Origin: Aquimarina intermedia
Lineage (GTDB): Bacteria > Bacteroidota > Bacteroidia > Flavobacteriales > Flavobacteriaceae
DNA length: 64,000 nt
Direction of reading: 5' to 3'
Assembly: GCF_008124785.1 (NCBI RefSeq)
Contig: NZ_VNHU01000001.1
Coordinates: 186,001-250,000 of the forward strand
Below, piece after piece: positions 36,039 to 46,072 of this stretch. Each line of letters starts with the position of its first letter. Positions within the stretch are counted from its first letter, which is position 1. The notes below the pieces were generated by a model. That model was not told the DNA's origin, made no database searches, and saw only the letters and a list, made by a program, of their open reading frames with translations. The translations under genes were made by a program, and so were the position numbers.

Positions 36039-39000
36039 ATGAGAGGAATTTTTACTATTCAAACGCTCGCGAAAAATACGCTATGGATTGCTGTATATTT
36101 TCTATTTAATTCAATTCATGTTTTAACTGCGCAAACACAAGTTTTTGCGGATATTGTTGTTAGTGAGTCCAATGTGGATGTAGCTGCAAATGCCATTGAT
36201 GGAGACCTCTCTACAAAAGCAGAAATTCGTGCGTATTCAGGACGACCACTACCCTTACCGGCACAACCGGCTTATACGGGTGAGTTGGAGATGCAGTTTT
36301 CATCCTTATTGCCTGCAAATACAACTTCTTATATAAAAATAGATACAGATGATAATCTATTTCCCGCGTTATTAGGAGGGAATTTAGGAGGGGTATTGGC
36401 ACAAGCCTTGGGGTTAGTTCTTATAGGTGAACAAGAGTTCACCGTCGAAGCTTTAAACAATACCACCGTGGTATTGAGTGGAGATTCTGCCGTAGAAAAC
36501 GATTTTGCACAGTCCAATCTGAAGATAGTAGTAGATGCTGCAGGCGATTATTATATCGCAATTACACCTACGCTTCCATATAATCGTATTAAACTGACCA
36601 ATCGACTCGGTACCTTAATTGGATTAGATACAACAAAACGTCTTGGTGTGTACGGAGCTTATTATGTGAGTGACCCCAATAATTGCGGTAACGCAAGCTT
36701 TACATCCTATGATGGTAGTGGTCTCAATCTTGATGCTTTAACGATCGGTGGAGCCGGCGTTACAAATCCAGAAAATGTTTTGGATGGTAATGATGCCACC
36801 TACTCTGAATTAAGTTTAGGTCTTTTGGCAGTAGGATCTTCAATCGAACAGATTGTATATTTTGAAGGGGCTTCTGTGGCCACTGATAATTTTAGTATTC
36901 GTTTGCGATTAGACCCTTCGTTAATAACGGTTGGAGTGGCAAACTCTATTACTATAAAAGGATATAACGGGGATACGCTTGTACAATCTACAGTGCTTTC
37001 CGGACTTTTAAACCTAGATTTACTAACGTTATTGCAGAGCAATCAAATAGCAACAATTCCTTTTACTCCGGGTGCTCCGGTAGATCGTATAGCAGTGGAG
37101 TTTTCTTCACTTGTGAGCGCTTCTGTTACACAGCGATTAGATTTATTTGATATTATAAAAACTCCGGCACTCCCGGTAATAGCTGCTGCCTCACAAAATG
37201 TAACTATTTGTGAAGGAGCATCAGCTAGTTTGGTGGCGACAGCAAACCCAGCATCGCTGCAATTAAAGTGGTATGATGCGATAGTAGGAGGTAACTTATT
37301 AGCTACGGTAAACTCCGGAGAATCTTTTGATACCCCCATTTTGAATGCAAATACTACTTTTTATGTAGCGACCAGTAAATCGGGATGTATAGAAGAGTCT
37401 GCGCGTCAAGCGGTGCTTGTAACAGTGCAAGCTAACACACTGGCCCCAACCTTAGTTTTGGATGCCAATATCACTAGTGATGATATCATTAATGCCAGCG
37501 AAGCCTCAGGAAATGTAATTATTGAAGGTACTGCGGGTGGAGATGCAAAAGTTAATGATGAGGTTAAATTAATAATAAATTCGACAGAATACACAGGCTT
37601 AGTTGGAAGTGATTTTAGATTTTCTATTTCCGTTAGCGGAAGTGATCTGGTAGCAGATACGGATAAGGTGATAGATGCTTCTCTGGAAACAAGCGATGGA
37701 ATCTGTTCCAGAATTGTTACTGATACCGAAGCATATCAGGTAGATATCGTCAATCCTACGATTCCTACAGTAAATACATTAACAACAAACGATACAACAC
37801 CAATCCTTACTGGAACAGCTGATAGTGCAGATGTGCTAACCGTGACAGTAAATGGTGTCACTTATACTGAAGGCGACGGAAATTTAGTGGATAATACCGA
37901 TGGTACCTGGACACTTCAGATTCCGACAGGCAATGAAATCAACGAAGGTACTTATGATGTAGTAGCCACGGCTACGGATGCAGCTGGGAATGTTTCGAAT
38001 GATGCTACGACAAATGAGCTTGTAATCGATACCACGAACCCTACAATTCCTACAGTAAACGCGTTAACAACAAACGATACAACACCGATTCTTACCGGAA
38101 CAGCGGATAGTGCAGATACCTTAACTGTAACAGTAAACGGAGTAACCTATACTGAAGGCGACGGAAATTTAGCGGATAATACCGATGGTACCTGGACACT
38201 TCAGATTCCGACAGGCAATGAAATCAACGAAGGTACTTATGATGTAGTAGCTACGGCTACCGATGCAGCTGGCAATGTTTCGAATGATGCTACAACCGAT
38301 GAGCTGACCATCGATACCACGAACCCTGCGGTTCCCACGGTTGATGCTTTAGCGACAAACGATACCACACCAATCCTTACCGGAACGGCTGACAGTGCAG
38401 ATGTACTTACCGTGACAGTAAACGGTGTCACTTATACTGAAGGTGATGGAAATTTAGTGGATAACACAGATAACACGTGGACACTTCAGATTCCGGCAGG
38501 CAATGAAATCAACGAAGGTACTTATGATGTAATAGCTACAGCTACAGATGCAGCTGGCAATGTTTCAAATGATGCTACGACAAATGAGCTAACTATCGAT
38601 ACAACGAACCCTGCGGTTCCCACGGTTGATACATTAGCGACAAATGATGCCACACCGATACTAACCGGAACGGCTGATAGTGCTGATACCTTGACGGTAA
38701 CAGTAAACGGGGTAACCTATACTGAAGGTGATGGAAATTTAGTGGACAACACCGATGGTACCTGGACACTTCAGATTCCGACAGGCAATGAAATCAACGA
38801 AGGTACGTATGATGTAATAGCTACAGCTACAGATGCAGCTGGGAATGTTTCAAATGATACTACGACAAATGAGCTTGTAATTGACACGACGAACCCTGCG
38901 GTTCCAACGGTTGATGTTGTAGCTACAAACGATACAACACCGATCCTCACCGGAACAGCTGACAGTGCAGATGTACTTACCGTGACAGTAAACGGTGTCA

Positions 39001-41564
39001 CTTATACTGAAGGAGACGGGAATTTAGTGGATAACACCGATGGTACCTGGAGTTTACAGATTCCGGCAGGCAATGAAATCAACGAAGGTACGTATGATGT
39101 AATAGCTACAGCTACAGATGCAGCTGGGAATGTTTCAAATGATACTACGACAAATGAGCTTGTAATTGACACGACGAACCCTGCGGTTCCAACGGTTGAT
39201 GTTGTAGCTACAAACGATACAACACCGATCCTCACCGGAACAGCTGACAGTGCAGATGTACTTACCGTGACAGTAAACGGTGTCACTTATACTGAAGGAG
39301 ACGGGAATTTAGTGGATAACACCGATGGTACCTGGAGTTTACAGATTCCGGCAGGGAATGAAATTACTGAAGGTACGTATGATGTGGTAGCCACGGCTAC
39401 GGATGCAGCTGGGAATGTTTCGAATGATACGACGACAAATGAGCTGACCATCGATACCACGAACCCTGCGGTTCCCACGGTTGATGTTGTAGCTACAAAC
39501 GATACAACACCGATCCTCACCGGAACAGCTGACAGTGCAGATGTACTTACCGTGACAGTAAACGGTGTCACTTATACTGAAGGAGACGGGAATTTAGTGG
39601 ATAACACCGATGGTACCTGGAGTTTACAGATTCCGGCAGGGAATGAAATTACTGAAGGTACGTATGATGTGGTAGCCACGGCTACGGATGCAGCTGGGAA
39701 TGTTTCGAATGATACGACGACAAATGAGCTGACCATCGATACCACGAACCCTGCGGTTCCCACGGTTGATGTTTTAGCTACGAATGATACAACACCAATC
39801 CTCACCGGAACAGCTGACAGTGCAGATGTACTTACCGTGACAGTAAACGGGGTAACCTATACTGAAGGCGACGGAAATTTAGTTGATAATACCGATGGTA
39901 CCTGGACACTTCAGATTCCGGCAGGGAATGAAATTACTGAAGGTACGTATGATGTGGTAGCCACGGCTACGGATGCAGCTGGCAATGTTTCGAATGATAC
40001 GACGACAAATGAGCTGACCATCGATACCACGAACCCTGCGGTTCCCACGGTTGATGTTTTAGCTACGAATGATACAACACCAATCCTTACCGGAACAGCG
40101 GATAGTGCAGATGTACTTACCGTGACAGTAAACGGTGTCACTTATACTGAAGGCGACGGAAACTTAACCGATAATACCGATGGTACCTGGACACTTCAGA
40201 TTCCGACAGGCAATGAATTACCTGAAGGTACGTATGATGTAGTAGCCACGGCTACAGATGCAGCTGGGAATGTTTCGAATGATGCTACGACTGACGAAAT
40301 TACTATTACTTCTGGTACTGTTGAAGCACCTATTGTAGTGATTGTAGAGGATGTTAATAATGATGGATTTATCAATCAAACTGAACTGAAAGGTGCTATT
40401 GATGTAACTATCACGTTACCTGCAGGAGCGGTAGTTGGAGAAACTGTTACTATCAATGGAACACCACAAACTATTACAGCTTCTCAGGAGGCTGAAGGTG
40501 AAATACGAGTGACATATAGTAGCCCCGGTGAAGGGAATACCCTAACTGTAATCGCTACCTACACAAATGCTACTGCTGTAACCAGTGCTGAAGGACAAGA
40601 TGAAGCTGTTATTAATACAACGATGCCGGTAACACCGACAGTTGATGAGCAGGAAACATCGGATACAACACCTTTAATAACAGGAACGGCCGATAGTACT
40701 GATACGTTGACCGTAACGGTTAACGGCGTAACCTATACCGAAGGAGACGGAAATTTAACCGATAACACTGATGGTACCTGGGCACTACAGATTCCGGCAG
40801 GAAATGAATTACCTGAAGGCACCTATGATGTTGTAGCCACGGCTACAGATACTGCCGGCAATGTTGCTACAGATCAAACTACTAATGAACTTACTTTAAC
40901 ATCAAAAGCTGAGTCGCTTGTTACGGATTTGGGTGTAATAAAAGAGGTTGATAACATGAATCCTTCTACAGGTGAAACAGTAGTGTTTACCATTACCGTT
41001 CAAAACCTTGGACAGACCACGATTAATAGTATTGAAATTAGTGAAGTAATTCAGAGTGGGTTTACTTTCTCTAATGCTAAGGCTACTGACGGGAACTATG
41101 ATTTAAGCAGTTCACTATGGACGATTCCTACGCTGGAACCAAGTTCCAATGCGATATTGACAATTACTGTAGAGGTTAATGAATCGGGTGAGTACTCTAA
41201 TACTGCAATCGTACAATCTTCTATACCTGAAGATGAAGATGCCACCAATAATAGTTCAGAAATTGAACTCGAAATTAGCTGTCTAAGGGTATTTAATGAG
41301 TTTACTCCTAATAATGACGGGTCTAATGATTTCTTGACCATAGATTGTATTGAAAAATATACAGAATCGACATTTGAGGTGTATAACCGATATGGAAATT
41401 TAGTTTATCAATCACAAGCATATAAAAATGATTGGGATGGTATGTCTAATGTGAGTGGAGTTGTTCAAAAAGGAAAAACTTTACCTACCGGTACTTATTT
41501 TTATGTTCTGAAAGTGGATCCTACAGCTAAAGAAAAAACCGGATGGATTTATATCGGAAGATAA
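36039..41564 (+). CDS. T9SS type B gliding/adhesion protein with Ig-like repeats
   Basis: An 1841-residue surface protein. The N-terminus has a signal peptide (about 1-32) and beta-rich domains to about residue 370. An Ig-like domain rich in Cys/Gly (AASQNVTICEGASASLVATA on) covers about 380-470. Nine tandem Ig-like (Big_13-type) units of 95 residues span 572-1426. An insert with an EF-hand-like VEDVNNDGFINQTELKG follows, then a tenth divergent repeat, a DUF11-like domain (about 1625-1730) and the T9SS type B sorting domain CHU_C (FNEFTPNNDGSNDFLTIDC on). The protein is exported by T9SS. It is the first gene of a three-gene set with PorP/SprF and a PorE-like protein. Confidence 0.9.
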   Translation: MRGIFTIQTLAKNTLWIAVYFLFNSIHVLTAQTQVFADIVVSESNVDVAANAIDGDLSTKAEIRAYSGRPLPLPAQPAYTGELEMQFSSLLPANTTSYIKIDTDDNLFPALLGGNLGGVLAQALGLVLIGEQEFTVEALNNTTVVLSGDSAVENDFAQSNLKIVVDAAGDYYIAITPTLPYNRIKLTNRLGTLIGLDTTKRLGVYGAYYVSDPNNCGNASFTSYDGSGLNLDALTIGGAGVTNPENVLDGNDATYSELSLGLLAVGSSIEQIVYFEGASVATDNFSIRLRLDPSLITVGVANSITIKGYNGDTLVQSTVLSGLLNLDLLTLLQSNQIATIPFTPGAPVDRIAVEFSSLVSASVTQRLDLFDIIKTPALPVIAAASQNVTICEGASASLVATANPASLQLKWYDAIVGGNLLATVNSGESFDTPILNANTTFYVATSKSGCIEESARQAVLVTVQANTLAPTLVLDANITSDDIINASEASGNVIIEGTAGGDAKVNDEVKLIINSTEYTGLVGSDFRFSISVSGSDLVADTDKVIDASLETSDGICSRIVTDTEAYQVDIVNPTIPTVNTLTTNDTTPILTGTADSADVLTVTVNGVTYTEGDGNLVDNTDGTWTLQIPTGNEINEGTYDVVATATDAAGNVSNDATTNELVIDTTNPTIPTVNALTTNDTTPILTGTADSADTLTVTVNGVTYTEGDGNLADNTDGTWTLQIPTGNEINEGTYDVVATATDAAGNVSNDATTDELTIDTTNPAVPTVDALATNDTTPILTGTADSADVLTVTVNGVTYTEGDGNLVDNTDNTWTLQIPAGNEINEGTYDVIATATDAAGNVSNDATTNELTIDTTNPAVPTVDTLATNDATPILTGTADSADTLTVTVNGVTYTEGDGNLVDNTDGTWTLQIPTGNEINEGTYDVIATATDAAGNVSNDTTTNELVIDTTNPAVPTVDVVATNDTTPILTGTADSADVLTVTVNGVTYTEGDGNLVDNTDGTWSLQIPAGNEINEGTYDVIATATDAAGNVSNDTTTNELVIDTTNPAVPTVDVVATNDTTPILTGTADSADVLTVTVNGVTYTEGDGNLVDNTDGTWSLQIPAGNEITEGTYDVVATATDAAGNVSNDTTTNELTIDTTNPAVPTVDVVATNDTTPILTGTADSADVLTVTVNGVTYTEGDGNLVDNTDGTWSLQIPAGNEITEGTYDVVATATDAAGNVSNDTTTNELTIDTTNPAVPTVDVLATNDTTPILTGTADSADVLTVTVNGVTYTEGDGNLVDNTDGTWTLQIPAGNEITEGTYDVVATATDAAGNVSNDTTTNELTIDTTNPAVPTVDVLATNDTTPILTGTADSADVLTVTVNGVTYTEGDGNLTDNTDGTWTLQIPTGNELPEGTYDVVATATDAAGNVSNDATTDEITITSGTVEAPIVVIVEDVNNDGFINQTELKGAIDVTITLPAGAVVGETVTINGTPQTITASQEAEGEIRVTYSSPGEGNTLTVIATYTNATAVTSAEGQDEAVINTTMPVTPTVDEQETSDTTPLITGTADSTDTLTVTVNGVTYTEGDGNLTDNTDGTWALQIPAGNELPEGTYDVVATATDTAGNVATDQTTNELTLTSKAESLVTDLGVIKEVDNMNPSTGETVVFTITVQNLGQTTINSIEISEVIQSGFTFSNAKATDGNYDLSSSLWTIPTLEPSSNAILTITVEVNESGEYSNTAIVQSSIPEDEDATNNSSEIELEISCLRVFNEFTPNNDGSNDFLTIDCIEKYTESTFEVYNRYGNLVYQSQAYKNDWDGMSNVSGVVQKGKTLPTGTYFYVLKVDPTAKEKTGWIYIGR
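37752..40316 (+). repeat. nine 285-bp tandem repeats in the adhesin gene
   Basis: Nine units of exactly 285 bp follow one another with no length change: the anchor GATACAACACC or a variant recurs at 37791, 38076, 38361, 38646, 38931, 39216, 39501, 39786 and 40071. Units 6 and 7 are identical over nearly the whole unit in DNA, and units 5-7 are identical over the first 150 bases. Each encodes one Ig-like unit. Confidence 0.95.
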
Positions 41565-41610
41565 TTTTGTAAAACGTAGCTCCCAAATCGCTCAAAACCA
41601 ATTTTTATTT

Positions 41611-42534
41611 ATGCATTCCATAAAATGTTATCAACTTATACTTCTGCTTTGTGTTGCTTTGTATGGCATGGTTTCTCATGCACAACAGTTACCGCAATAC
41701 ACACAGTATATGTATAATACTATGAGTATTAATCCAGCGTACGCCGGGTCAAATGATCGCATCGAGGCTTCTTTGTTACATCGCTCGCAATGGGTGGGTA
41801 TTGACGGGGCACCTCAAACGCAGGTGCTGACCCTTAATGGAAAGTTTTTTGATAAGATCGGACTTGGTTTTAATATTTTTAATGATAAAATAGGACCCTC
41901 AAGTCAAATTGATATCAATTTCGCTTTTTCGTACCACTTAAAACTTAATGCTACGGTAAAACTGGGTTTGGGTGTGAATGCCGGGATGGATGTATTGTCT
42001 ATCGACTGGTCTAAGGGTGAAATTTACGAAAATGAAGATTCTATTTTTAATGAAAACATAAGTAAGCTTCGACCAATTATAGGAGCGGGAAGTTACATCT
42101 TTGGTGAACAATGGTATGCCGGAATTTCAGCTTCTAACTTTATAAAATCTCAACGATATGACGATAATGAAGAGATATTGGTAGAGCGATCGGTACATTA
42201 TTATTTACTGGGAGGATATGTATTTCAGATTACGCCACAATTAAAAATGAAGCCTGCAACCATGGTTAAACTAACCGAAGGTGCTCCGATTACGTTTGAT
42301 ATTTCTACAAACTTTTTAATTCAGGAAAAGTTAACCTTGGGTGCATCTTATAGATTTGACGATGCGGTAAGCGGGCTGGCTGGATTTCAGGTCAGTAATA
42401 CATTTTATGTTGGATATGGCTATGATTATTCGATAAGTAACTTAAGTAAATATAACAGCGGATCTCACGAAATCATTTTACGCTATACACTGCATGATCG
42501 AAAGCGTAAAGCACGATCTCCAAGATTCTTTTAA
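41611..42534 (+). CDS. PorP/SprF family outer membrane protein
   Basis: A 307-residue PorP/SprF-type barrel protein with a signal peptide (about 1-24) and the family opening QQLPQYTQYMYNTMSINPAY, in which Asn-Pro-Ala-Tyr is the signature. It is the outer membrane partner that anchors or helps export the preceding type B substrate. It lies 46 bases after the adhesin gene. Confidence 0.93.
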   Translation: MHSIKCYQLILLLCVALYGMVSHAQQLPQYTQYMYNTMSINPAYAGSNDRIEASLLHRSQWVGIDGAPQTQVLTLNGKFFDKIGLGFNIFNDKIGPSSQIDINFAFSYHLKLNATVKLGLGVNAGMDVLSIDWSKGEIYENEDSIFNENISKLRPIIGAGSYIFGEQWYAGISASNFIKSQRYDDNEEILVERSVHYYLLGGYVFQITPQLKMKPATMVKLTEGAPITFDISTNFLIQEKLTLGASYRFDDAVSGLAGFQVSNTFYVGYGYDYSISNLSKYNSGSHEIILRYTLHDRKRKARSPRFF

Positions 42535-42554
42535 CCTTAAAACGATCATTTCTA

Positions 42555-44483
42555 ATGAAAAGAATAGTACTACTTATTGTTATACTGTTTCAAATTACCG
42601 CTTTTGCCCAGAGTAACCGCAAACGAGCTGATGGCTATTTTGAAGATTTCAAATTTAAAAAAGCAATTGTATATTATGAACGAGCGGCCTCTAAAGGGAA
42701 AAAAGTTGATCCGGAGGTCATGAAAGGATTGGCTGACAGCTATTTTTATGTGGCTGAGTATAAAAAAGCCAAAGAATGGTATGAGAAATTGTATGCTGAT
42801 GATATTGAAGCTGTCGATGAGCCTGCTTTTATTAGATACATCCAGAGTCTGAAGTCATCCAAAGAGTACGAAGCTGCTGATGCATTGATAAAGTCATACT
42901 ACAAAGATAATTTAGAACGTATGCGACTTATAGAATTTCAACAGCAGCACTTAGATAGTTTGTTAGCGAATGAACCACAGTTTAGAGTCGAGAATCTGCT
43001 AATTAATTCTAGCAAATCTGATTTTGCACCGGCGTATTATGAAAACAGCATTGTGTTTGCCTCAAGTCGGGATACGACTAAGTTTATGCAGCGTAATTAT
43101 TCTTGGAACAATCAACCTTTTCTAGATCCATACATAGCGATGATTGATCAAAGCACCGGTCAGTTACGTAATACTAAAAAGTTTCTCGAGAATATGGATT
43201 CCTCATTTCATGAAGCGACGATGACCTTTTCTTCAGACTTCAAAACCGTATATTTTACGCGTAATTATGCCACCAAGCGCAAATTAAAAGTAAATAAAAA
43301 CGGGGTGTCTAATATTCAAATCTTAAAAGGAACGATAGAGGATGGGAAGATTATTGATGTAGTGTCTCTAAATTTCAATAGTAAAGAGTATTCTTGTGGG
43401 CATCCATCATTATCACCTAGTGGAACACACCTTTACTTTGCTTCCGATATGCCGGGAGGATTTGGCGGTAGTGATATCTATGTGTCAGAAATTAAACCAG
43501 ACGGCACTATGGGAACTCCTATTAATTTGGGGTCTTATATCAACACGCCGGGAAGAGAGATGTTTCCTTTTGTAATAGGAGAAGATCTCTATTTTTCATC
43601 CGATACCCATTATGGGTTAGGGGGGCTTGATATTTTTAATGCTGAACAAAAGTCTTTTACTAAATATACAATGCCGGTCAACTTGGGGAGACCTATAAAT
43701 AGTAATATGGATGACTTCGCCTATATTGAAAATGAAAGTGTAGCCTCGGGCTATTTCTCATCAAACCGGGCCATGGGGAAAGGAGATGATGATATCTATT
43801 ATTATGAGCTTCTAGCACCCAAGGCGTATCAGTTATATAGCGGACAAATTATGGATAAGGATGCTAACAGTCCGATTCCTTTTGCAACGATAAAAGTATA
43901 TAACGAGCGTAACGTGCTAGAAAAGGAAATTGTAGCAAACGATAAAGGTGAATATAGTCTCAAATTACCTTTAGAATCAGAGTATACAATAATTTTTATA
44001 AAACCTGGCTATACACAGCATACCAGTGTGGTTAAAACGATGAATACGCCTAATCTGGAGTCGAAAAAAAATCTGGTGCTTTTGGTTTCATTTGATCAAT
44101 TTGTCGTAAAAGAAGGGAACGTTGAAAAGATCAAAGTAAACCCTATTTTCTTTGAGTCATTTAAATATGCTATTACTCCGCAAGCAGAGGTGGAACTAAA
44201 GAAAATTATTTTAGCAATGAACAGTTTTCCGAAGATCCGTATCCGTATAGAATCTCATACAGATAGTAGAGGGCCGGATTTGTTGAATTATAAGTTATCC
44301 AATCAGCGAGCTCGCTCTACCTATGACTATTTGATTGCCAATGGTATTGACCCTTCACGTATTGAAAGCGCTATCGGATATGGTGAAACCGAATTGCGGA
44401 ATTATTGTATAAACGGGGTAAAATGTACTGAAGATGAACATCTGATCAATAGAAGATCCGATTTTATTATTGTATCAAAGTAA
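42555..44483 (+). CDS. OmpA family protein, PorE-like
   Basis: A 642-residue protein. After a signal peptide, an N-terminal TPR-like helical part (about 25-125) precedes PD40-type beta-propeller repeats (about 150-420, with SPSGTHLYFASDMPGGFGGS), a CarboxypepD_reg-like domain (about 425-500) and a C-terminal OmpA peptidoglycan-binding domain (RIRIESHTDSRGPDLLNYKL on). This order is that of PorE, the T9SS protein that links the machine to the cell wall. It is the third gene of the adhesin set. Confidence 0.9.
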   Translation: MKRIVLLIVILFQITAFAQSNRKRADGYFEDFKFKKAIVYYERAASKGKKVDPEVMKGLADSYFYVAEYKKAKEWYEKLYADDIEAVDEPAFIRYIQSLKSSKEYEAADALIKSYYKDNLERMRLIEFQQQHLDSLLANEPQFRVENLLINSSKSDFAPAYYENSIVFASSRDTTKFMQRNYSWNNQPFLDPYIAMIDQSTGQLRNTKKFLENMDSSFHEATMTFSSDFKTVYFTRNYATKRKLKVNKNGVSNIQILKGTIEDGKIIDVVSLNFNSKEYSCGHPSLSPSGTHLYFASDMPGGFGGSDIYVSEIKPDGTMGTPINLGSYINTPGREMFPFVIGEDLYFSSDTHYGLGGLDIFNAEQKSFTKYTMPVNLGRPINSNMDDFAYIENESVASGYFSSNRAMGKGDDDIYYYELLAPKAYQLYSGQIMDKDANSPIPFATIKVYNERNVLEKEIVANDKGEYSLKLPLESEYTIIFIKPGYTQHTSVVKTMNTPNLESKKNLVLLVSFDQFVVKEGNVEKIKVNPIFFESFKYAITPQAEVELKKIILAMNSFPKIRIRIESHTDSRGPDLLNYKLSNQRARSTYDYLIANGIDPSRIESAIGYGETELRNYCINGVKCTEDEHLINRRSDFIIVSK

Positions 44484-44490
44484 TTGTTAT

Positions 44491-44547
44491 AAAGACGATA
44501 CTAACGCTATTTTGAAATGAAATTAGTGTTAGTATCGTCTTTTTTTA
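44491..44547 (+). terminator. terminator of the adhesin operon
   Basis: A 19-bp stem (44491-44509 / 44524-44542, containing AAAGACGATACTAAC) with a single G-U pair, followed by a run of T. It is the strongest terminator in the window and faces the convergent gene at 44570, so it may act for both. Confidence 0.9.
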
Positions 44548-44569
44548 TCTAAAGAGACTCGTGTATTCC

Positions 44570-45184
44570 TTAATTAGGAACATCCTCTCCCCCTTCAATA
44601 GTTTTAGCTAATTCGGCAAAGATTACCGATACCGGAGGTGGTGTGACATCTTTTTGAACATAAGAAATGGGAATCAGGTTTAGTAGTCCGTCAACAACAA
44701 TTCCTGCGTAAGCGATATTAACTGCCGGCACTCTTATGAGACGCATTTCCCGGTCTGCTTGGAATTCCTTTTTAAATCCCATAAATTCTTTTACAAAAGG
44801 AATTTTTCCCATGCCGGTTGTTTGATATTGTTCGTTTCGTTTATTAATCATTAGAAAGGTTTCAACTTCATTAGTTTGCTTATCTATTAAAGGAATGCTA
44901 ACAAAATCCATCATTGAAACTAATTCTTCAGGGTTTTGTTGTTCATTATATCGTTGCAGTGCATTTAATTGTACACCATAATGATAAATAGGTTCATCAA
45001 TGATTATTTGTTCTAATGATTTTGCAGACGATAATCCATAATAGGTGTAATTTTCAGCTGTAATTACACATCTAAAATTTTCTATCGTTGTTTGCGAGAG
45101 CTCTGAGAAATCAAAATCTTGTCCGTTCATAGTTTGATACTCAAAGCCAGTTATACATATGATTGTAATTAGTAATTTTTTCAT
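44570..45184 (-). CDS. secreted protein of unknown function
   Basis: A 204-residue protein with a short signal peptide (about 1-21, cut before QDFDF). No family or catalytic motif is recognised. The middle holds several aromatic and charged residues. It lies 12 bases downstream of the papain-like pseudogene, so both were probably transcribed together, and it may have been its partner or inhibitor. That role is inference. Confidence 0.7.
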   Translation of the reverse strand: MKKLLITIICITGFEYQTMNGQDFDFSELSQTTIENFRCVITAENYTYYGLSSAKSLEQIIIDEPIYHYGVQLNALQRYNEQQNPEELVSMMDFVSIPLIDKQTNEVETFLMINKRNEQYQTTGMGKIPFVKEFMGFKKEFQADREMRLIRVPAVNIAYAGIVVDGLLNLIPISYVQKDVTPPPVSVIFAELAKTIEGGEDVPN

Positions 45185-45196
45185 GATATCTTTTTT

Positions 45197-45787
45197 TTAA
45201 CGAGTGGGTATAATTGCGTAATAATCATTCCAGTGAGAAGACCCTGGATTTCCGGCAACGTAGGCGTAGTATGTTATGGTATAGGAGCTGCCAACATTTA
45301 CTGGTAAGGGATTGTGAACATGTAAATATTTCTCACCATCACATTCCCCAACAGAATAACCAACAATAGTAACCATGTGTCCACTGCCACCTGCCCAATG
45401 CCATGTGTATGTGAAAGGACGATCTTTACAATCAATTTCTCTTTTTATTTGATCCCGGGTTAAAGCAGCGTTAACAGTATTTTTGGAAGTGAAATTATAT
45501 TTACTGAACTCTGGCCAACCACCTGTAACGCAGGTTGAAGGTGTTGGTGAATTGCAACAATTTGCCATTCCAAAGCGATTATTTGCCTGAGTACATTGAG
45601 CTACGTTGTTCCCCAAAAAATCCATACACATTTGACCGCTGGCTGCCCAGTACTATTGACCGGTTTATTGAGGTCAGAGTGTTACAGGAAGCACCCTGGA
45701 ATCAGCAAAACGTGTACAGCAACTTGTTGTTATACCTAAAATGCCACCTAAGAGGAATGCCATTTTTAATGTTCTTTGTATGTCCAT
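45197..45787 (-). pseudogene. papain-like cysteine protease lipoprotein, broken
   Basis: Read from the ATG at 45787 in one frame, this encodes a lipoprotein signal (LLGGILGITTSCC), then LPVTL followed by three stops: TGA at codon 38, TAA at codon 41 and TAG at codon 45. The frame then continues as YWAASGQM and runs intact for 152 residues. Related papain-like enzymes read CWAAS here, so the catalytic Cys is replaced by Tyr46 (TAC). The rest keeps GGSGHMVTIVGY with the catalytic His, and HNPLP. The intact part alone, from the ATG at 45631, would lack a signal peptide and the nucleophile. I therefore call it a pseudogene and not a 144-residue gene. Confidence 0.8.
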
Positions 45788-46031
45788 GATGTAAAAATTT
45801 AGTAAGTATTCGAATGTTTTGAATTCAAGTTTAAATAATTGATATGCAGTGTGTTAAGGACAAAGACCCCTTTTTGAACAGTGTTTTTCCTTTTTTAAAG
45901 GAGAGCCTGACAGCATTTACTTAAGCGTAGAAGGGTGCTGTTATGGCTTTCGAGTTCACTCTAAGTAGCAGTACTGTGAATCCCTTAAATTAAATAGACT
46001 ATAGGTTTTAAAGAGAAACGAAGAATAAAAA

Positions 46032-46065
46032 AAAGAGTTGTGAAGCATAAACTTCACAACTCTTT
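46032..46065 (-). terminator. terminator of tRNA-Met
   Basis: A 14-bp stem (46032-46045 / 46052-46065, including AGAGTTGTGAAG) with a loop of six and a run of T on the minus strand, 8 bases past the tRNA. Confidence 0.85.
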
Positions 46066-46072
46066 ATAGAAG

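Noticed and set aside
37043..40141. Several open frames on the minus strand of the adhesin repeats, all nearly the same sequence
   Set aside because: They are antisense to the Ig-like repeats and recur because the repeats do. Their products have no family and no promoter or start context.
45197..45631. A 144-residue gene taken from the ATG at 45631
   Set aside because: This ATG is in the middle of the protease. Upstream in the same frame lie a lipoprotein signal and the lost active site, with three stops. It is the tail of a pseudogene.
45788..46031. A further gene or RNA in the gap between the broken protease and tRNA-Met
   Set aside because: There are only short frames and small inverted repeats such as CCTTT/AAAGG. 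Nothing repeats elsewhere or has a promoter.
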